DNA of 40,324 nt from an uncultured Saprospiraceae bacterium (GCA_937973945.1 CALJIY010000078.1:1-40324), one strand, 5' to 3'; positions 18,063 to 28,491 are shown, counted from the stretch's first letter. Translations and numbers: made by a program. The notes: generated by a model not told the origin, from the letters alone.

Positions 18063-18171
18063 CCAAAATAGCGAGATTGTTCAATAAACTGTGTCAAAAA
18101 CAAAACGATAGTTTCGTAAAAATATGATTGTCAACTTTTTGTGAGTTTGATACTTGAACTTGACACTTGAG

Positions 18172-18201
18172 CCCGCCTGCCTGAAGGCACGAACGGGCAG
18201 G
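18172..18201. repeat. REP-like GC-rich hairpin
   Basis: CCTGCCTGAAGGCACGAACGGGCAGG in an otherwise AT-rich intergenic region. Confidence 0.55.
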
Positions 18202-18225
18202 TTTTAACTTTCTCAACATAGCTAT

Positions 18226-18900
18226 TTACTGAACAGGAATAGCAGAAGCATTTAGCTCTAGCACTAATGCTATATCGTCATTAATGACTTTATCTTTTGC
18301 CAAATCAACAATAGAGCCCGAGCCATAAGTGATACCCCATTCTGTACGATTGATCGTAAATGATGGCGATACTGCAGAAACCTTACCTCCTGCAACAGAG
18401 ATATTAGCTGGTATCGTAATACTTTTCTTAGTACCTTTTAACGTTAAATTTCCTTTTACATTATGAGTTACATCTGCAATGCCAGTAGCTGGCGTTACAC
18501 TTGTAATTTCAAAAGTACCTGTAGGAAACTGAGCAACATCAAAGAAATCAGCATTTTTAAGGTGTCCTTCTAGCTTCTCTTTCCCTTTACCTGCTTCTAA
18601 ATCTGTACAAGTAATCGAATTCATATCGATCATGAAATCACCAGCTTGTAACGCTCCGTCTGCTACGGCTAATTTACCATTACTCAAACTAATGGTACCT
18701 GAATGAGAATCTCCTAAAGCTTTAGAACCCACCCAGTTCAGTTTGCCGCTATCTAATTTATAAACAGTAGCTTGAGTCACTTGCTTTGCCGCTTTTTCAG
18801 CTGCTCCTGTTACAGCCTTTACGCCTGTTGCTTTATCACCTTTGCATGCAAAGGCTAAGAATACCAATAAGAATGCGCTTAATCTTAAAGCAGTCTTCAT
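18226..18900 (-). CDS. YceI family lipid-binding-type protein (lipoprotein)
   Basis: Lipobox LAFACKGD; YKLDSGKLNWVGSKALGDSHSGTISLSNGKL...IDMNSITCTDLE; HLKNADFFDVAQFPTGTFEITSV. Confidence 0.93.
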   Translation of the reverse strand: MKTALRLSAFLLVFLAFACKGDKATGVKAVTGAAEKAAKQVTQATVYKLDSGKLNWVGSKALGDSHSGTISLSNGKLAVADGALQAGDFMIDMNSITCTDLEAGKGKEKLEGHLKNADFFDVAQFPTGTFEITSVTPATGIADVTHNVKGNLTLKGTKKSITIPANISVAGGKVSAVSPSFTINRTEWGITYGSGSIVDLAKDKVINDDIALVLELNASAIPVQ

Positions 18901-19112
18901 TGAATTAAATTTTAGTTAGAAGTTGTTTTAGATAAGTACCATTTTGAGGACTTAGCTAGAAGAAAACAACTACTTCGTGAAGAAAAATAAAAAATGATGT
19001 AAAGATAAGATTTAAATAGAATAGAGGTGAGTTTCCTTGCTGTCCTTCAGCAGATAGTATTGGCTATATTTTGTTAAAGGAAAGAAGACGACTAGCAATC
19101 AAGGATTTATCC

Positions 19113-20003
19113 TTAAGCATTTTTTTTGCCGCTTAAGAAATCAATGGTGTCATCTAGACTTTTGAGTACGGTAACATATTGTTCACCTTGGATGTTTTGT
19201 GTGAGTACTTGATAACCAGATAACAATAGTTGAGTGGTAGGAAAATTATTTGTAAGGGTAGAGATATACTCTTTTAAAGTTGGTTTGACAAAGTCTTTAG
19301 ATATAATCGTGTAGATAAAATCTGGTTGATGAATATGATGGGCATCTTGAATATCAGAGATCGTTACATTTTTACCAATATATACTACTTTGAATTGTCT
19401 AGATTTTAAAATATAATGCATGAACAATAGACTCAATTCCTGATCCTCTCCTTCTGGCAGATAAATCAAAAATTTTGGTATATCTACGCCCATTGCAACT
19501 GGAACACTATCAATCGCAGCGATAATTTTTTGACGAATCAAATAGGTCATGAAATATTCTTGGGCAGGATTAATAGACCCTGTTAGCCATAGTAGTCCAA
19601 GTTTATCCAAAAAAGGATAAATAACCTCTATCATCGTTCGCTCAAAGCCAAGTTGTTGAATATTAGTGGATATAATTCGGTCAAACTTATATTCGTCCAT
19701 TTCAATCATGGACAAAGTGAGTGCGTCTAATTGAACATCATTCTCAAAATTGATTTCAGAAATGGCAGCTACCTTTTCCAAAATCTCCTCTTTTTCCATC
19801 TTAGCAATCTTAGAGATTTTGATCCCATTTCGATTAAGCAATGCTATATTAAGCACTACTTTAAGATTATCTTCTGTATAATATCTAATATTTGTCTTCG
19901 TTCGCCCAGGTTTAATAATACCATAGCGTTGCTCCCATATCCGTAATGTATGAGCTTTAATACCTGTGAGCTTTTCTAGATCTTTTATGGAGTAAACGGT
20001 CAC
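19113..20003 (-). CDS. MerR-family transcriptional regulator with a CarH-like (degenerate) B12-binding region
   Basis: N-terminal YSIKDLEKLTGIKAHTLRIWEQRYGIIKPGRTKTNIRYY; C-terminal Rossmann-like LIYLPEGEDQELSLLFMHYILKSRQFKVVYIGKNV. Confidence 0.92.
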   Translation of the reverse strand: MTVYSIKDLEKLTGIKAHTLRIWEQRYGIIKPGRTKTNIRYYTEDNLKVVLNIALLNRNGIKISKIAKMEKEEILEKVAAISEINFENDVQLDALTLSMIEMDEYKFDRIISTNIQQLGFERTMIEVIYPFLDKLGLLWLTGSINPAQEYFMTYLIRQKIIAAIDSVPVAMGVDIPKFLIYLPEGEDQELSLLFMHYILKSRQFKVVYIGKNVTISDIQDAHHIHQPDFIYTIISKDFVKPTLKEYISTLTNNFPTTQLLLSGYQVLTQNIQGEQYVTVLKSLDDTIDFLSGKKNA

Positions 20004-20110
20004 GCTATGATTTGTGGTTTATGAACTTATAGATATTGTTATCCGAGGATAAACAGGAAATTAAGGAAATTGTTTAAGAAAACCATGTAGGAATTAGCGC
20101 TTAATAAACT

Positions 20111-21181
20111 TTATTGATTAAAATGATTCCATCCCTGCGCCTTAATTGCATGAATTTTGCCTCCCTTAGCATGCAATTTTACACCATCTTCTGCTGCCAC
20201 AATATCTCCCATAATATAGATGTCTGGCAAATATTTAACCTTTTCAATATCGCTTGGATCGATGGTGAATAGTAGTTCATAGTCCTCTCCACCGCTTAAT
20301 GCACAGGTGATAGGGTCCATGCCAAAATTAATCGCCTGCATTTGTGCATCTGGGTGAATGGGTACACCTGTTTCCTCTATATATGCGCCTACCTTAGATT
20401 GTTTGCAAATATGAAATAGCTCAGACGCTACGCCGTCTGAAATATCAATCATGGAAGTAGGAACGAGATTGTTTTTTTCGAAAGCACGAATCATATCTCT
20501 TCTAGCCTCTGGTTTTAATTGACGTTCTACCAAGAACTTATGCTCGTCTAACTCTGGCTTCATATCAGGATTGGCTATAAAAACTTGCTTCTCTCGTTCT
20601 AACAATTGTAAGCCTAAATAGGCTGCACCTACATTGCCAGTAATACAAATGATATCGCCTTCTTTTGCTCCATCTCTATAGCATAAGGTCTCTTTTTTCC
20701 CTTGACCAATGGCTGTAACACTAATGTAAAGCCCCTTAGGAGAAGAAGTAGTATCTCCGCCAACTAGGTCCACATTATATTTTTCGCAAGCCAAATTAAT
20801 ACCGCTATACAATTCTTCTAAAGCTTCTACAGAAAATCGATTAGACAAAGCAATCGACACCGTAATCTGTTTAGGGATCGCATTCATCGCATATATATCG
20901 GATATGTTTACGACCACTGCCTTATAGCCCAAATGTTTCAAAGGCGTATACATTAAGTCAAAATGAATACCTTCTACTAATGCATCCGTGGAAACGACCG
21001 TCAAATAATCTTTGTTATCAATAACCGCCGCGTCATCGCCAATTCCTTTTTTACTGGAACGATTACGAAGGCTTGTGTTTTTTGTCAAGTGTTCAATTAA
21101 ACCGAATTCCCCTAATTCATTGACATCTGTTCTCTTTTGTTCTTCCTTTGCCATGTGTTGTTTCGAATGTTTTTTAGACAA
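20111..21181 (-). CDS. thiL: Thiamine-monophosphate kinase
   Basis: ELGEFGLIEHLTK, KGIGDDAAVID, STDALVEGIHFDLMYTPLKHLGYKAVVVNISDIYAM, VGGDTTSSPKG, ALSGGEDYELLFT. Confidence 0.96.
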   Translation of the reverse strand: MSKKHSKQHMAKEEQKRTDVNELGEFGLIEHLTKNTSLRNRSSKKGIGDDAAVIDNKDYLTVVSTDALVEGIHFDLMYTPLKHLGYKAVVVNISDIYAMNAIPKQITVSIALSNRFSVEALEELYSGINLACEKYNVDLVGGDTTSSPKGLYISVTAIGQGKKETLCYRDGAKEGDIICITGNVGAAYLGLQLLEREKQVFIANPDMKPELDEHKFLVERQLKPEARRDMIRAFEKNNLVPTSMIDISDGVASELFHICKQSKVGAYIEETGVPIHPDAQMQAINFGMDPITCALSGGEDYELLFTIDPSDIEKVKYLPDIYIMGDIVAAEDGVKLHAKGGKIHAIKAQGWNHFNQ

Positions 21182-21333
21182 GTTCTAATTTTGATTTCGC
21201 AAAAATACAAATAAAATAAGCCAATAAACCGTTAACGAATAGGTCAAGTAGTATTTTCTTTCCTGCTTTTTGTACATTTGATTATTCATTTTAGACGAAT
21301 AAGACTTAATAGAAAAAAGGCTAACAGCAATAC

Positions 21334-22068
21334 ATGATATTAAGAGGAGAACAGTTAATTAAAAAATACGGGAAGCGAACGGTCGTCCAAGGGGTATCCT
21401 TAGAAGTAAATCAAGGAGAAATTGTTGGTTTACTAGGCCCGAATGGGGCAGGTAAAACGACTACTTTTTATATGGTCGTTGGTTTTATTAAACCGAATGG
21501 CGGGCAGGTGTTTTTGGATAATGAGGACATCACAGACCTACCGATGTATAAGCGTGCTCAGCGAGGTATTGGCTACTTGCCACAAGAGCCCTCTGTTTTT
21601 AGAAAACTAAGTGTAGAGGATAATATTAAGGCCGTATTAGAAATGACGAAATTAAGTTCGAAGGAGCAAGAAGAGCGCCTAGAATTATTGATAGATGAAT
21701 TTACTTTACACAAGGTCCGTAAGAGCATGGGCGATACGCTTTCAGGAGGGGAACGTCGACGGACAGAAATTGCAAGAGCATTGGCCACTAATCCCAGCTT
21801 TATTTTATTAGATGAGCCCTTTGCTGGAATTGACCCGATAGCTGTAGAAGATATTCAATCTATTGTTGCTAAATTACGAACTAGAAATATAGGTATTCTT
21901 ATTACCGATCATAATGTCCAAGAGACCCTATCTATCACAGATAGAGCTTACTTAATGTTTGAAGGAAATATTTTGAAAGCAGGCACTGCAGAGGAATTGG
22001 CTGCGGATGAAATGGTTAGAAAAGTATATTTAGGAATGAACTTTGAATTGCGGAAACGAGTACTGTGA
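21334..22068 (+). CDS. lptB: LPS export ABC transporter ATP-binding protein
   Basis: [93 protein letters not shown]. Confidence 0.95.
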   Translation: MILRGEQLIKKYGKRTVVQGVSLEVNQGEIVGLLGPNGAGKTTTFYMVVGFIKPNGGQVFLDNEDITDLPMYKRAQRGIGYLPQEPSVFRKLSVEDNIKAVLEMTKLSSKEQEERLELLIDEFTLHKVRKSMGDTLSGGERRRTEIARALATNPSFILLDEPFAGIDPIAVEDIQSIVAKLRTRNIGILITDHNVQETLSITDRAYLMFEGNILKAGTAEELAADEMVRKVYLGMNFELRKRVL

Positions 22069-22130
22069 TTTTTTTATTTTGAGATTGTTACACTCTAATT
22101 ATATGTAACAGATACACTACTGGACATTGA

Positions 22131-22249
22131 ATTAGAACATAGAGCAGAGAAGCGAGAACAGAGATGTATTCCGTTTGCAACCAACGGAATTTGGTCATTT
22201 TTTAAACGAAATTTATCTCTACTCTCTATTCTCTGCTCTCTGTTCTAAT
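22131..22249. repeat. GA/CT-rich long inverted-repeat element (copy 1)
   Basis: ATTAGAACATAGAGCAGAGAAGCGAGAACAGAGATG...TATCTCTACTCTCTATTCTCTGCTCTCTGTTCTAAT with inner TTCCGTT/AACGGAA stem. Confidence 0.88.
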
Positions 22250-22265
22250 CATTCTAAACGAGCTA

Positions 22266-24437
22266 TTGAGAAAACTAAACACGAACAACCCTATCGCGTA
22301 TTGGAGGGAAATACCCTTAGTACGCTTACTCCTACCATTTATTGTTGGGATATATCTGACAGAATCTTTCCATTCTTTTCAGCAAGAACTTGTATGGCTT
22401 TTATTTGGCTTGTTGATAGGCTTATATAGTTTAGGGCAGGCTTCTTTTACTTTTAAAAATCGATGGCTTCCAGGAACCTACATTAGCTTTTTCTTTCTTC
22501 TTTTCGGATATACAATTACCTGCCATCAAGATGAACGGACCGTAAATACTTATTTAGATAATTACCAGCAAACAGAGAATAGAATATTCGGTACCGTGGT
22601 AAGTTATCCAAAAGAAAGTGAGGTTTATACAAGGTTCAAATTTGCCCTTCAAGGTATTCAAGGGACTGAAAAGAAATTACATAGTTGCACAGGAAATATA
22701 CAGGTTGCTATAAAAAAATCATTTTCCCACCCAATACCAGTATATGGTGATCAATTATTTTTAGTAGGAAATATAGATACCATCGCAGCACCTAGAAATC
22801 CATCTACCTTTGATTATCGCCAATATTTACACTTTCAAAATATCCATCATCAGCTGTTCGTGGATACGATGAATTGGAAAGTATTAAAGAGCGCACAAGC
22901 ACCAGCAGTTTTTCAGCTAGCAAATACGCTTCAACAAAATTTTATTACACGCTTGGCAGAATATGTACCTGCTAGTGAAAGCTTTGCTATTGCAGCGGCG
23001 ATGGCCTTGGGATATAAAGCGGCAATGACTTCAGATATTAAAGATGCTTATTCGGAAAGTGGAGCGATCCATGTGTTGGCTGTGTCGGGCTTGCATGTTG
23101 GTGTTTTGAGTGAAGTATTGTTATTTCTGCTAGGCTTTTTTACTAGCAAAAAAACGCATTGGAAATGGTTGAAATATTTTTGTTCCTTATTGCTTATCTG
23201 GACTTTTGTGTTACTTGTTGGAGCAACGGATTCGGTCGTGAGAGCTGGAATTTTATTTTCATTTATTAACTTTGGTAGATTGACTAGAAGAGATATTCAT
23301 TCTTTGAATGCTTTGGCAGCGGCCGCATTTATTATCTTGGTAGTCGATCCTTATGCATTATTTCAAGTTGGTTTTCAGTTTTCTTTTTTAGCAGTTACAG
23401 GAATTATTATAGGGTATAAGCCTATTTATAATTTTTGGACTCCTAGATTCAAAGCAATTCATTTCTTTTGGCAATTAACTGCCGTTGGTATTAGTGCGCA
23501 GTTATTTGTTATGCCATTATCTGTCTACTACTTTCATCAATTTCCGCTATACTCGATCTTGTCTGGCTTAATGGTGGTGCCATTTGCTGGACTAATTTTA
23601 TATACAACAATCGTTCTCTTAATCAGTAGTTATTTCAGCATATCATTAGCTAGTGTTATTGGTATGGGATTGTCCTGGGTGATTGCCTTCCAAAATGAAT
23701 TTCTATTCATGATACAGAAACTTCCTTATCATAGTATTCAAGGAATATGGATAGAATGGTATGAAGTACTTTTAGTCTATGGTATAATATTTAGTTCATT
23801 ATTACTCATTCGAACCAAGATAACTACTTGGTTGCAGGTGACTCTATGTTGTATGAGTGTACTATTGGGAATCCAAACTTGGCAATTAATAAATAGTTAT
23901 CAACAACAATTGTTGGTGATATATGCATTACCAAAAGATACAGTGATAGATTTTGTAGATGGGAGAGAATTGGTGAGCTGGCAATCTAATTCGATCTCAG
24001 AAAAGACAATGGATTTTAATGTACAACCAAATAGGTGGGCAATGGATATTCAAGAAGAAAAAATCATTGTACCCAATAATGTCTTTGCATCTAAGCGACT
24101 ATATGTTGATACCTCCTACCTGCAATTTGGAGATCGGAAATTAGTTATTGTGGATGATGCTTTATCGAAATCTTCTATTCCTCAAGCGGCACTAGATTGT
24201 ACCTATGTATTAGTGAGAGACAATCCAAAAATAGTTATTAAAGAAGTGTTAGCTAATTATAATATGGACTTAATTATTTTTGATGGATCGAACAAACGGT
24301 ATAAAATAGAAGCGTGGGAAAAAGAATGTGAAGCGATAGGACTCAGCTATCATGATGTGAAAGAAGAAGGAGCTTTTATGGATGATTTTACTAGTCAAAC
24401 ATTCTCTTCTGCCAAACCAAGGATTTCCTCTAAATAG
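22266..24437 (+). CDS. comEC: ComEC/Rec2-type competence membrane protein, DUF4131 + competence domain
   Basis: TTG start; AMALGYKAAMTSDIKDAYSESGAIHVLAVSGLHVGVLSEVL; multiple TM segments; VGATDSVVRAGILFSF. Confidence 0.92.
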   Translation: MRKLNTNNPIAYWREIPLVRLLLPFIVGIYLTESFHSFQQELVWLLFGLLIGLYSLGQASFTFKNRWLPGTYISFFFLLFGYTITCHQDERTVNTYLDNYQQTENRIFGTVVSYPKESEVYTRFKFALQGIQGTEKKLHSCTGNIQVAIKKSFSHPIPVYGDQLFLVGNIDTIAAPRNPSTFDYRQYLHFQNIHHQLFVDTMNWKVLKSAQAPAVFQLANTLQQNFITRLAEYVPASESFAIAAAMALGYKAAMTSDIKDAYSESGAIHVLAVSGLHVGVLSEVLLFLLGFFTSKKTHWKWLKYFCSLLLIWTFVLLVGATDSVVRAGILFSFINFGRLTRRDIHSLNALAAAAFIILVVDPYALFQVGFQFSFLAVTGIIIGYKPIYNFWTPRFKAIHFFWQLTAVGISAQLFVMPLSVYYFHQFPLYSILSGLMVVPFAGLILYTTIVLLISSYFSISLASVIGMGLSWVIAFQNEFLFMIQKLPYHSIQGIWIEWYEVLLVYGIIFSSLLLIRTKITTWLQVTLCCMSVLLGIQTWQLINSYQQQLLVIYALPKDTVIDFVDGRELVSWQSNSISEKTMDFNVQPNRWAMDIQEEKIIVPNNVFASKRLYVDTSYLQFGDRKLVIVDDALSKSSIPQAALDCTYVLVRDNPKIVIKEVLANYNMDLIIFDGSNKRYKIEAWEKECEAIGLSYHDVKEEGAFMDDFTSQTFSSAKPRISSK

Positions 24438-25960
24438 CGACGATGATTGGCTAATCTAGGTATTTTATTTTGCACGCCAAATTTTCCTCTAGATCGCATC
24501 CATGCATGAAAAGTACCTTTAGGCAGTACGGTAAGTTTTAGTTGATTGAGTGCCATGTTTTTATAACGTTTAGCTTCATAATCAGAATTTATCTGCTGTA
24601 GGTTTTCATCTAAACGTTTAGTAAAGTCTTCTACGTTGAGTGGATGGTGTTCAAATTCAATCAACCAGTGATGTCCACCCTTTCCTTCTTTTGAAAAATA
24701 AATAGGCGCGACCGTATACTCTGCGACCATAGCGCGAGTTTGCTGACAGGTAAGAGCTACTGCCTTATCTGTATTATCTACCATGACCTCTTCGCCAAAG
24801 GCATTGACAAATTGCTTGGTACGACCTGTAATTTTTATTTTATATGGATAGATGGAAGTGAAGCTGACGGTGTCTCCAATTTTATACCTCCACAGCCCTG
24901 CATTTGTACTCACGACCATCGCATAGTTCTTTCCTATTTCTACTTCTTGTAAAGGAATGGCGATTGGTGCTTCTTTTTCCCATTCTTCCATTGGTAAGAA
25001 TTCATAATAGACGCCATTATTTAATAAGAGCAGCATATCCTCATCCTCTGGATTCAATTTTAAGGAAAAGAAACCCTCAGACGCATTATAGATTTCCATG
25101 TAGGTGAAATCCTCTTTCGGAATGAATCGTTTGAACTGCTCCTTATAGGGGGCAAAGCCAACTCCGCCGTGTGCATAGACACTTAAGTTAGGCCATATTT
25201 GGCTAATGTTTTCTTTTCCTGTTATTTCTAATAATTTTCTAAACAAGACAATCGTCCAAGTAGGTACACCAGCGATCATATTGATGCTAGTATCGTCTTT
25301 AGTTAATTGTGCCGTGCGCTCGATTTTTTCTTCCCAATTAGACATGAGCGCCGTTTTAAAATCTGGCGCAAAAAATGGTCGACCGACCCAAGGCATTCTA
25401 TGGGCCATGATAGCAGATACATCTCCGATAGTTGTTTTAGGATAAGGCTCGAACCTTTCTAAACTTCCCACCATTAAAAGATTTTTATCCGCAAAAGTTC
25501 TAGCATTGGGATTATGGTGATAGAGGATAGTGGTCGTATCCCAATTACCTCGAATATGGTTAGAAAATAAATTTTGATCCGTTAGGGGAACGTATTTGCT
25601 CTTGTCGCTTGTTGTACCAGAAGACTTAGCAAACCATTTTACTTTACCGCCCCACAAAACATCTTTTTCGCCATACATCATTCGTTCTATATATGGCTTT
25701 AGTTGGTCATAGTCAGATATTGGTACTTGTGTAGCGTAATCTTTTTGATTTTTAATAGACTTATACCCAAATTCTTGTCCCCATTTAGTATGTTTACTAG
25801 CAGCAATTAACTCTCTAAGTACTTGCTGTTGTACTTTATGAGGTTGCTCCATAAACGTTCTGATTCGCACCATACGTTGGCGCAGATACCAGCGCATTAT
25901 TTTATTAATTCTTTCTTTCATCAGCAGATATGGGCTGAAATTGGTTAAAATGGGTTTCAT
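24395..25960 (-). CDS. GH3-family (auxin-responsive GH3-like) acyl-adenylate-forming enzyme
   Basis: WFAKSSGTTSDKSKYVPLT; YNASEGFFSL; AGLWRYKIGDTVSFTSIYPYKIKITGRTKQFVNAFGEEVMVDN. Confidence 0.93.
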   Translation of the reverse strand: MKPILTNFSPYLLMKERINKIMRWYLRQRMVRIRTFMEQPHKVQQQVLRELIAASKHTKWGQEFGYKSIKNQKDYATQVPISDYDQLKPYIERMMYGEKDVLWGGKVKWFAKSSGTTSDKSKYVPLTDQNLFSNHIRGNWDTTTILYHHNPNARTFADKNLLMVGSLERFEPYPKTTIGDVSAIMAHRMPWVGRPFFAPDFKTALMSNWEEKIERTAQLTKDDTSINMIAGVPTWTIVLFRKLLEITGKENISQIWPNLSVYAHGGVGFAPYKEQFKRFIPKEDFTYMEIYNASEGFFSLKLNPEDEDMLLLLNNGVYYEFLPMEEWEKEAPIAIPLQEVEIGKNYAMVVSTNAGLWRYKIGDTVSFTSIYPYKIKITGRTKQFVNAFGEEVMVDNTDKAVALTCQQTRAMVAEYTVAPIYFSKEGKGGHHWLIEFEHHPLNVEDFTKRLDENLQQINSDYEAKRYKNMALNQLKLTVLPKGTFHAWMRSRGKFGVQNKIPRLANHRRYLEEILGLAEENV

Positions 25961-26195
25961 AAGGCATAATTATCAAACGCACTATTTCAACAGACATATG
26001 CGCTACTGGCCTTATCAGTGGTAATCCAATATAAAAGTAGATAATTAATTGTATTTCTAGCTAGTGATATATGGAATAATTATTTTAGAAGGTTTAAGTG
26101 TTTATAACTTGGTTTTTACACCTTTCTTGAACTTTCTAGCGATTCTGTTTATTTTCGCAACTTTTATATACGTTTTGAGGTATTGAAGTTGTAAG

Positions 26196-26308
26196 TAGAA
26201 TAGAGAGCAGAGAATAGAGAACAGAGACAGATTTCGATTAAAAACGAATATTTTTCAATTTTCAACGAAATCTATCTCTGTTCTCGCTTCTCTGCTCTCT
26301 ACTCTGAT
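26196..26308. repeat. GA/CT-rich long inverted-repeat element (copy 2)
   Basis: AGAATAGAGAGCAGAGAATAGAGAACAGAGACAGATTTCG...CGAAATCTATCTCTGTTCTCGCTTCTCTGCTCTCTACTCT. Confidence 0.88.
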
Positions 26309-26333
26309 TAATTAGACTCTTAAATTAATTCAT

Positions 26334-27767
26334 ATGGGTAGGCGCAAAGAAATTGTAACTATATTAAAAGATCCTCAAATAGGGGAGCGAGTTACTGTTA
26401 AAGGTTGGGTTAGAGCATTTCGAAATAATAAGTTCGTTGCACTAAATGATGGTTCTTGTTTTAAAACATTACAGATTGTTATTGATCCTGACGTGATAGC
26501 CGAAGATATTGTTAGTAAGGTCGGGTTTCATGCTTGTATTGCTGCTACGGGGACATTATTAGAATCCCAAGGGGCAGGACAAGCAGTGGAGTTGCAAGCG
26601 GATAGTATTGAAATACTTGGAGAAACAGATTTGAGTACTTATCCATTACAATCTAAGAAACAGTCTATGGAGTTTCTTAGAGAGAAGGCGCACCTTAGAA
26701 TGCGGACGAATACCTTTAGTGCGGTTTTTAGAATTCGGCATGCCGTAGCTTTTGCGATCAATAAGTATTTTAATGATAAGGGATATTATTACCTGCACAC
26801 ACCAATTATCACAGGCTCAGATGCAGAAGGTGCAGGAGAGATGTTTCGGGTAAGTACGCTTGATCCTAAAGGCGCACCTATTGCTGAAGATGGAAGTATT
26901 GATTGGAAGCAAGATTTTTTTGGTAAACAAACCAATTTGACGGTATCGGGTCAATTGCAAGCAGAGATTGGAGCATTAGCACTTGGGAAGGTATATACAT
27001 TTGGACCTACTTTTAGAGCAGAAAATTCTAATACTTCTCGACATTTGGCCGAATTCTGGATGATTGAGCCAGAAGTGGCTTTCTTTGACATCTTCGATGA
27101 TATGGATTTGGCAGAAGATTTTGTCAAGTATCTAATTAACTACTGCTTAGATAATTATCCAGATGATCTAGCCTTTTTGGACAGTCGGATTGAGGAGATG
27201 GAAAAGAATATGAAGAAAGAGCTTCGCCGGCCGATGGGCTTAATTGATACGCTTCGATTTGTTGTGGAAAACGATTTTGAGCGGATTACTTATACAGATG
27301 CAATTAACTTATTGAAAAGCTCTAAGCCTTATAAGAAAGGTAAATTTGAGTATGATGTAGAATGGGGGATAGATTTACAATCGGAGCACGAGCGATGGTT
27401 GGTGGAAAAGAAATTTAAAAAACCAGTAATTGTTAGAGACTACCCAAAGGACATCAAGGCATTCTATATGCGTATGAATGATGACGATAAAACCGTTGCA
27501 GCAATGGATGTTTTATTTCCAGGTATCGGAGAAGTGATTGGTGGTTCGCAAAGAGAAGAGCGATTGGATAAGTTAACGAAGCGAATGCAAGAAATGGATA
27601 TACCAGAAGAAGAATTATCTTGGTACCTTGATTTACGTAAGTTTGGTGGCACTCCCCATTCTGGATTTGGATTGGGCTTTGAAAGAATTATTCTTTTTAT
27701 TACGGGTATGGGGAATATTAGAGATGTCATTCCTTTCCCTCGAACGCCCGGTAACGCAGAGTTTTAA
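26334..27767 (+). CDS. asnS: Asparagine--tRNA ligase
   Basis: [105 protein letters not shown]. Confidence 0.98.
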   Translation: MGRRKEIVTILKDPQIGERVTVKGWVRAFRNNKFVALNDGSCFKTLQIVIDPDVIAEDIVSKVGFHACIAATGTLLESQGAGQAVELQADSIEILGETDLSTYPLQSKKQSMEFLREKAHLRMRTNTFSAVFRIRHAVAFAINKYFNDKGYYYLHTPIITGSDAEGAGEMFRVSTLDPKGAPIAEDGSIDWKQDFFGKQTNLTVSGQLQAEIGALALGKVYTFGPTFRAENSNTSRHLAEFWMIEPEVAFFDIFDDMDLAEDFVKYLINYCLDNYPDDLAFLDSRIEEMEKNMKKELRRPMGLIDTLRFVVENDFERITYTDAINLLKSSKPYKKGKFEYDVEWGIDLQSEHERWLVEKKFKKPVIVRDYPKDIKAFYMRMNDDDKTVAAMDVLFPGIGEVIGGSQREERLDKLTKRMQEMDIPEEELSWYLDLRKFGGTPHSGFGLGFERIILFITGMGNIRDVIPFPRTPGNAEF

Positions 27768-27770
27768 GGG

Positions 27771-27980
27771 CAGAAGTCATAAGTCAGATCGTTCTAGTTA
27801 GCTTACGCTAACGGAACTGTCAGGTGTCAGACTTATGATGTTGATGCAGTGCTAGTTAGTCCTATTCATTTCACAAAAAAAAGAACCTATCTGATCTCAG
27901 ATAGGTTCTTTTTTAGTAAGGTCAACATAGTAATCAGTAAGCGGTCAACATCATAAATCTGACTTCTGACCTCTTTTCTT
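27771..27980. repeat. Inverted-repeat element of the same family as 909-1165
   Basis: GTCAGACTTATGATGTTGA (left) and TCAACATCATAAATCTGACTTCTGACC (right) around a terminator; inner hairpin GTTAGCTTACGCTAAC. Confidence 0.75.
27875..27914. terminator. Bidirectional intrinsic terminator
   Basis: AAAAAAGAACCTATCTGA/TCAGATAGGTTCTTTTTT. Confidence 0.9.
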
Positions 27981-28491
27981 AAGCTCTCTCCAATCCAGCT
28001 CTACTATACATTTTCTGCAACTTCTTTCTTGCGAAGAATATTCTGCTTTTAACCGTACCAAGAGGTACATCTAAGCGATCAGCTATTTCATCATATTTAT
28101 AACCTTGATAAGCCATCCAGAAAGGTACTCTAAACTCATCTCCTAGTCGATGTACCATTTTTAGTAATTCTCCATAAGCAATATTACTCTCGCCGTCATT
28201 TCGAATACTTGCGTCTCCAGAATTTAGGTAGTAATTATTACTAGTTTGATCAAGGATGACTCCTCTACGAACTTTCTTTCTATAGTTATTAATAAAGACA
28301 TTACGCATAATGGTGACGGCCCAAGCTTTGAAATTGGTATTCTCTTGAAACTTGTCAGCATTCGCTATGATTCGCATAGCTGTATCTTGATATAGATCCG
28401 CTGCATCAGCAGCATCTCCGGTTAATTTTAAAGCAAAAGCTCTCAAAGTGCTATTAACGCTTTTTAAATGCGCTTGAATTTTACTTAACAT
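27979..28491 (-). CDS. ECF-type RNA polymerase sigma factor
   Basis: DAADLYQDTAMRIIANADKFQENTNFKAWAVTIMRNVFINNYRKK; GYKYDEIADRLDVPLGTVKSRIFFARKKLQ. Confidence 0.94.
   Translation of the reverse strand: MLSKIQAHLKSVNSTLRAFALKLTGDAADAADLYQDTAMRIIANADKFQENTNFKAWAVTIMRNVFINNYRKKVRRGVILDQTSNNYYLNSGDASIRNDGESNIAYGELLKMVHRLGDEFRVPFWMAYQGYKYDEIADRLDVPLGTVKSRIFFARKKLQKMYSRAGLERA

Noticed and set aside
22175-22429. 84-aa ORF starting inside the GA/CT hairpin and overlapping comEC
   Set aside because: Different frame from comEC and begins in the repeat; no independent coding evidence.
24740-25445. Plus-strand ORFs over the GH3-like gene
   Set aside because: Antisense shadows of a clear CDS.
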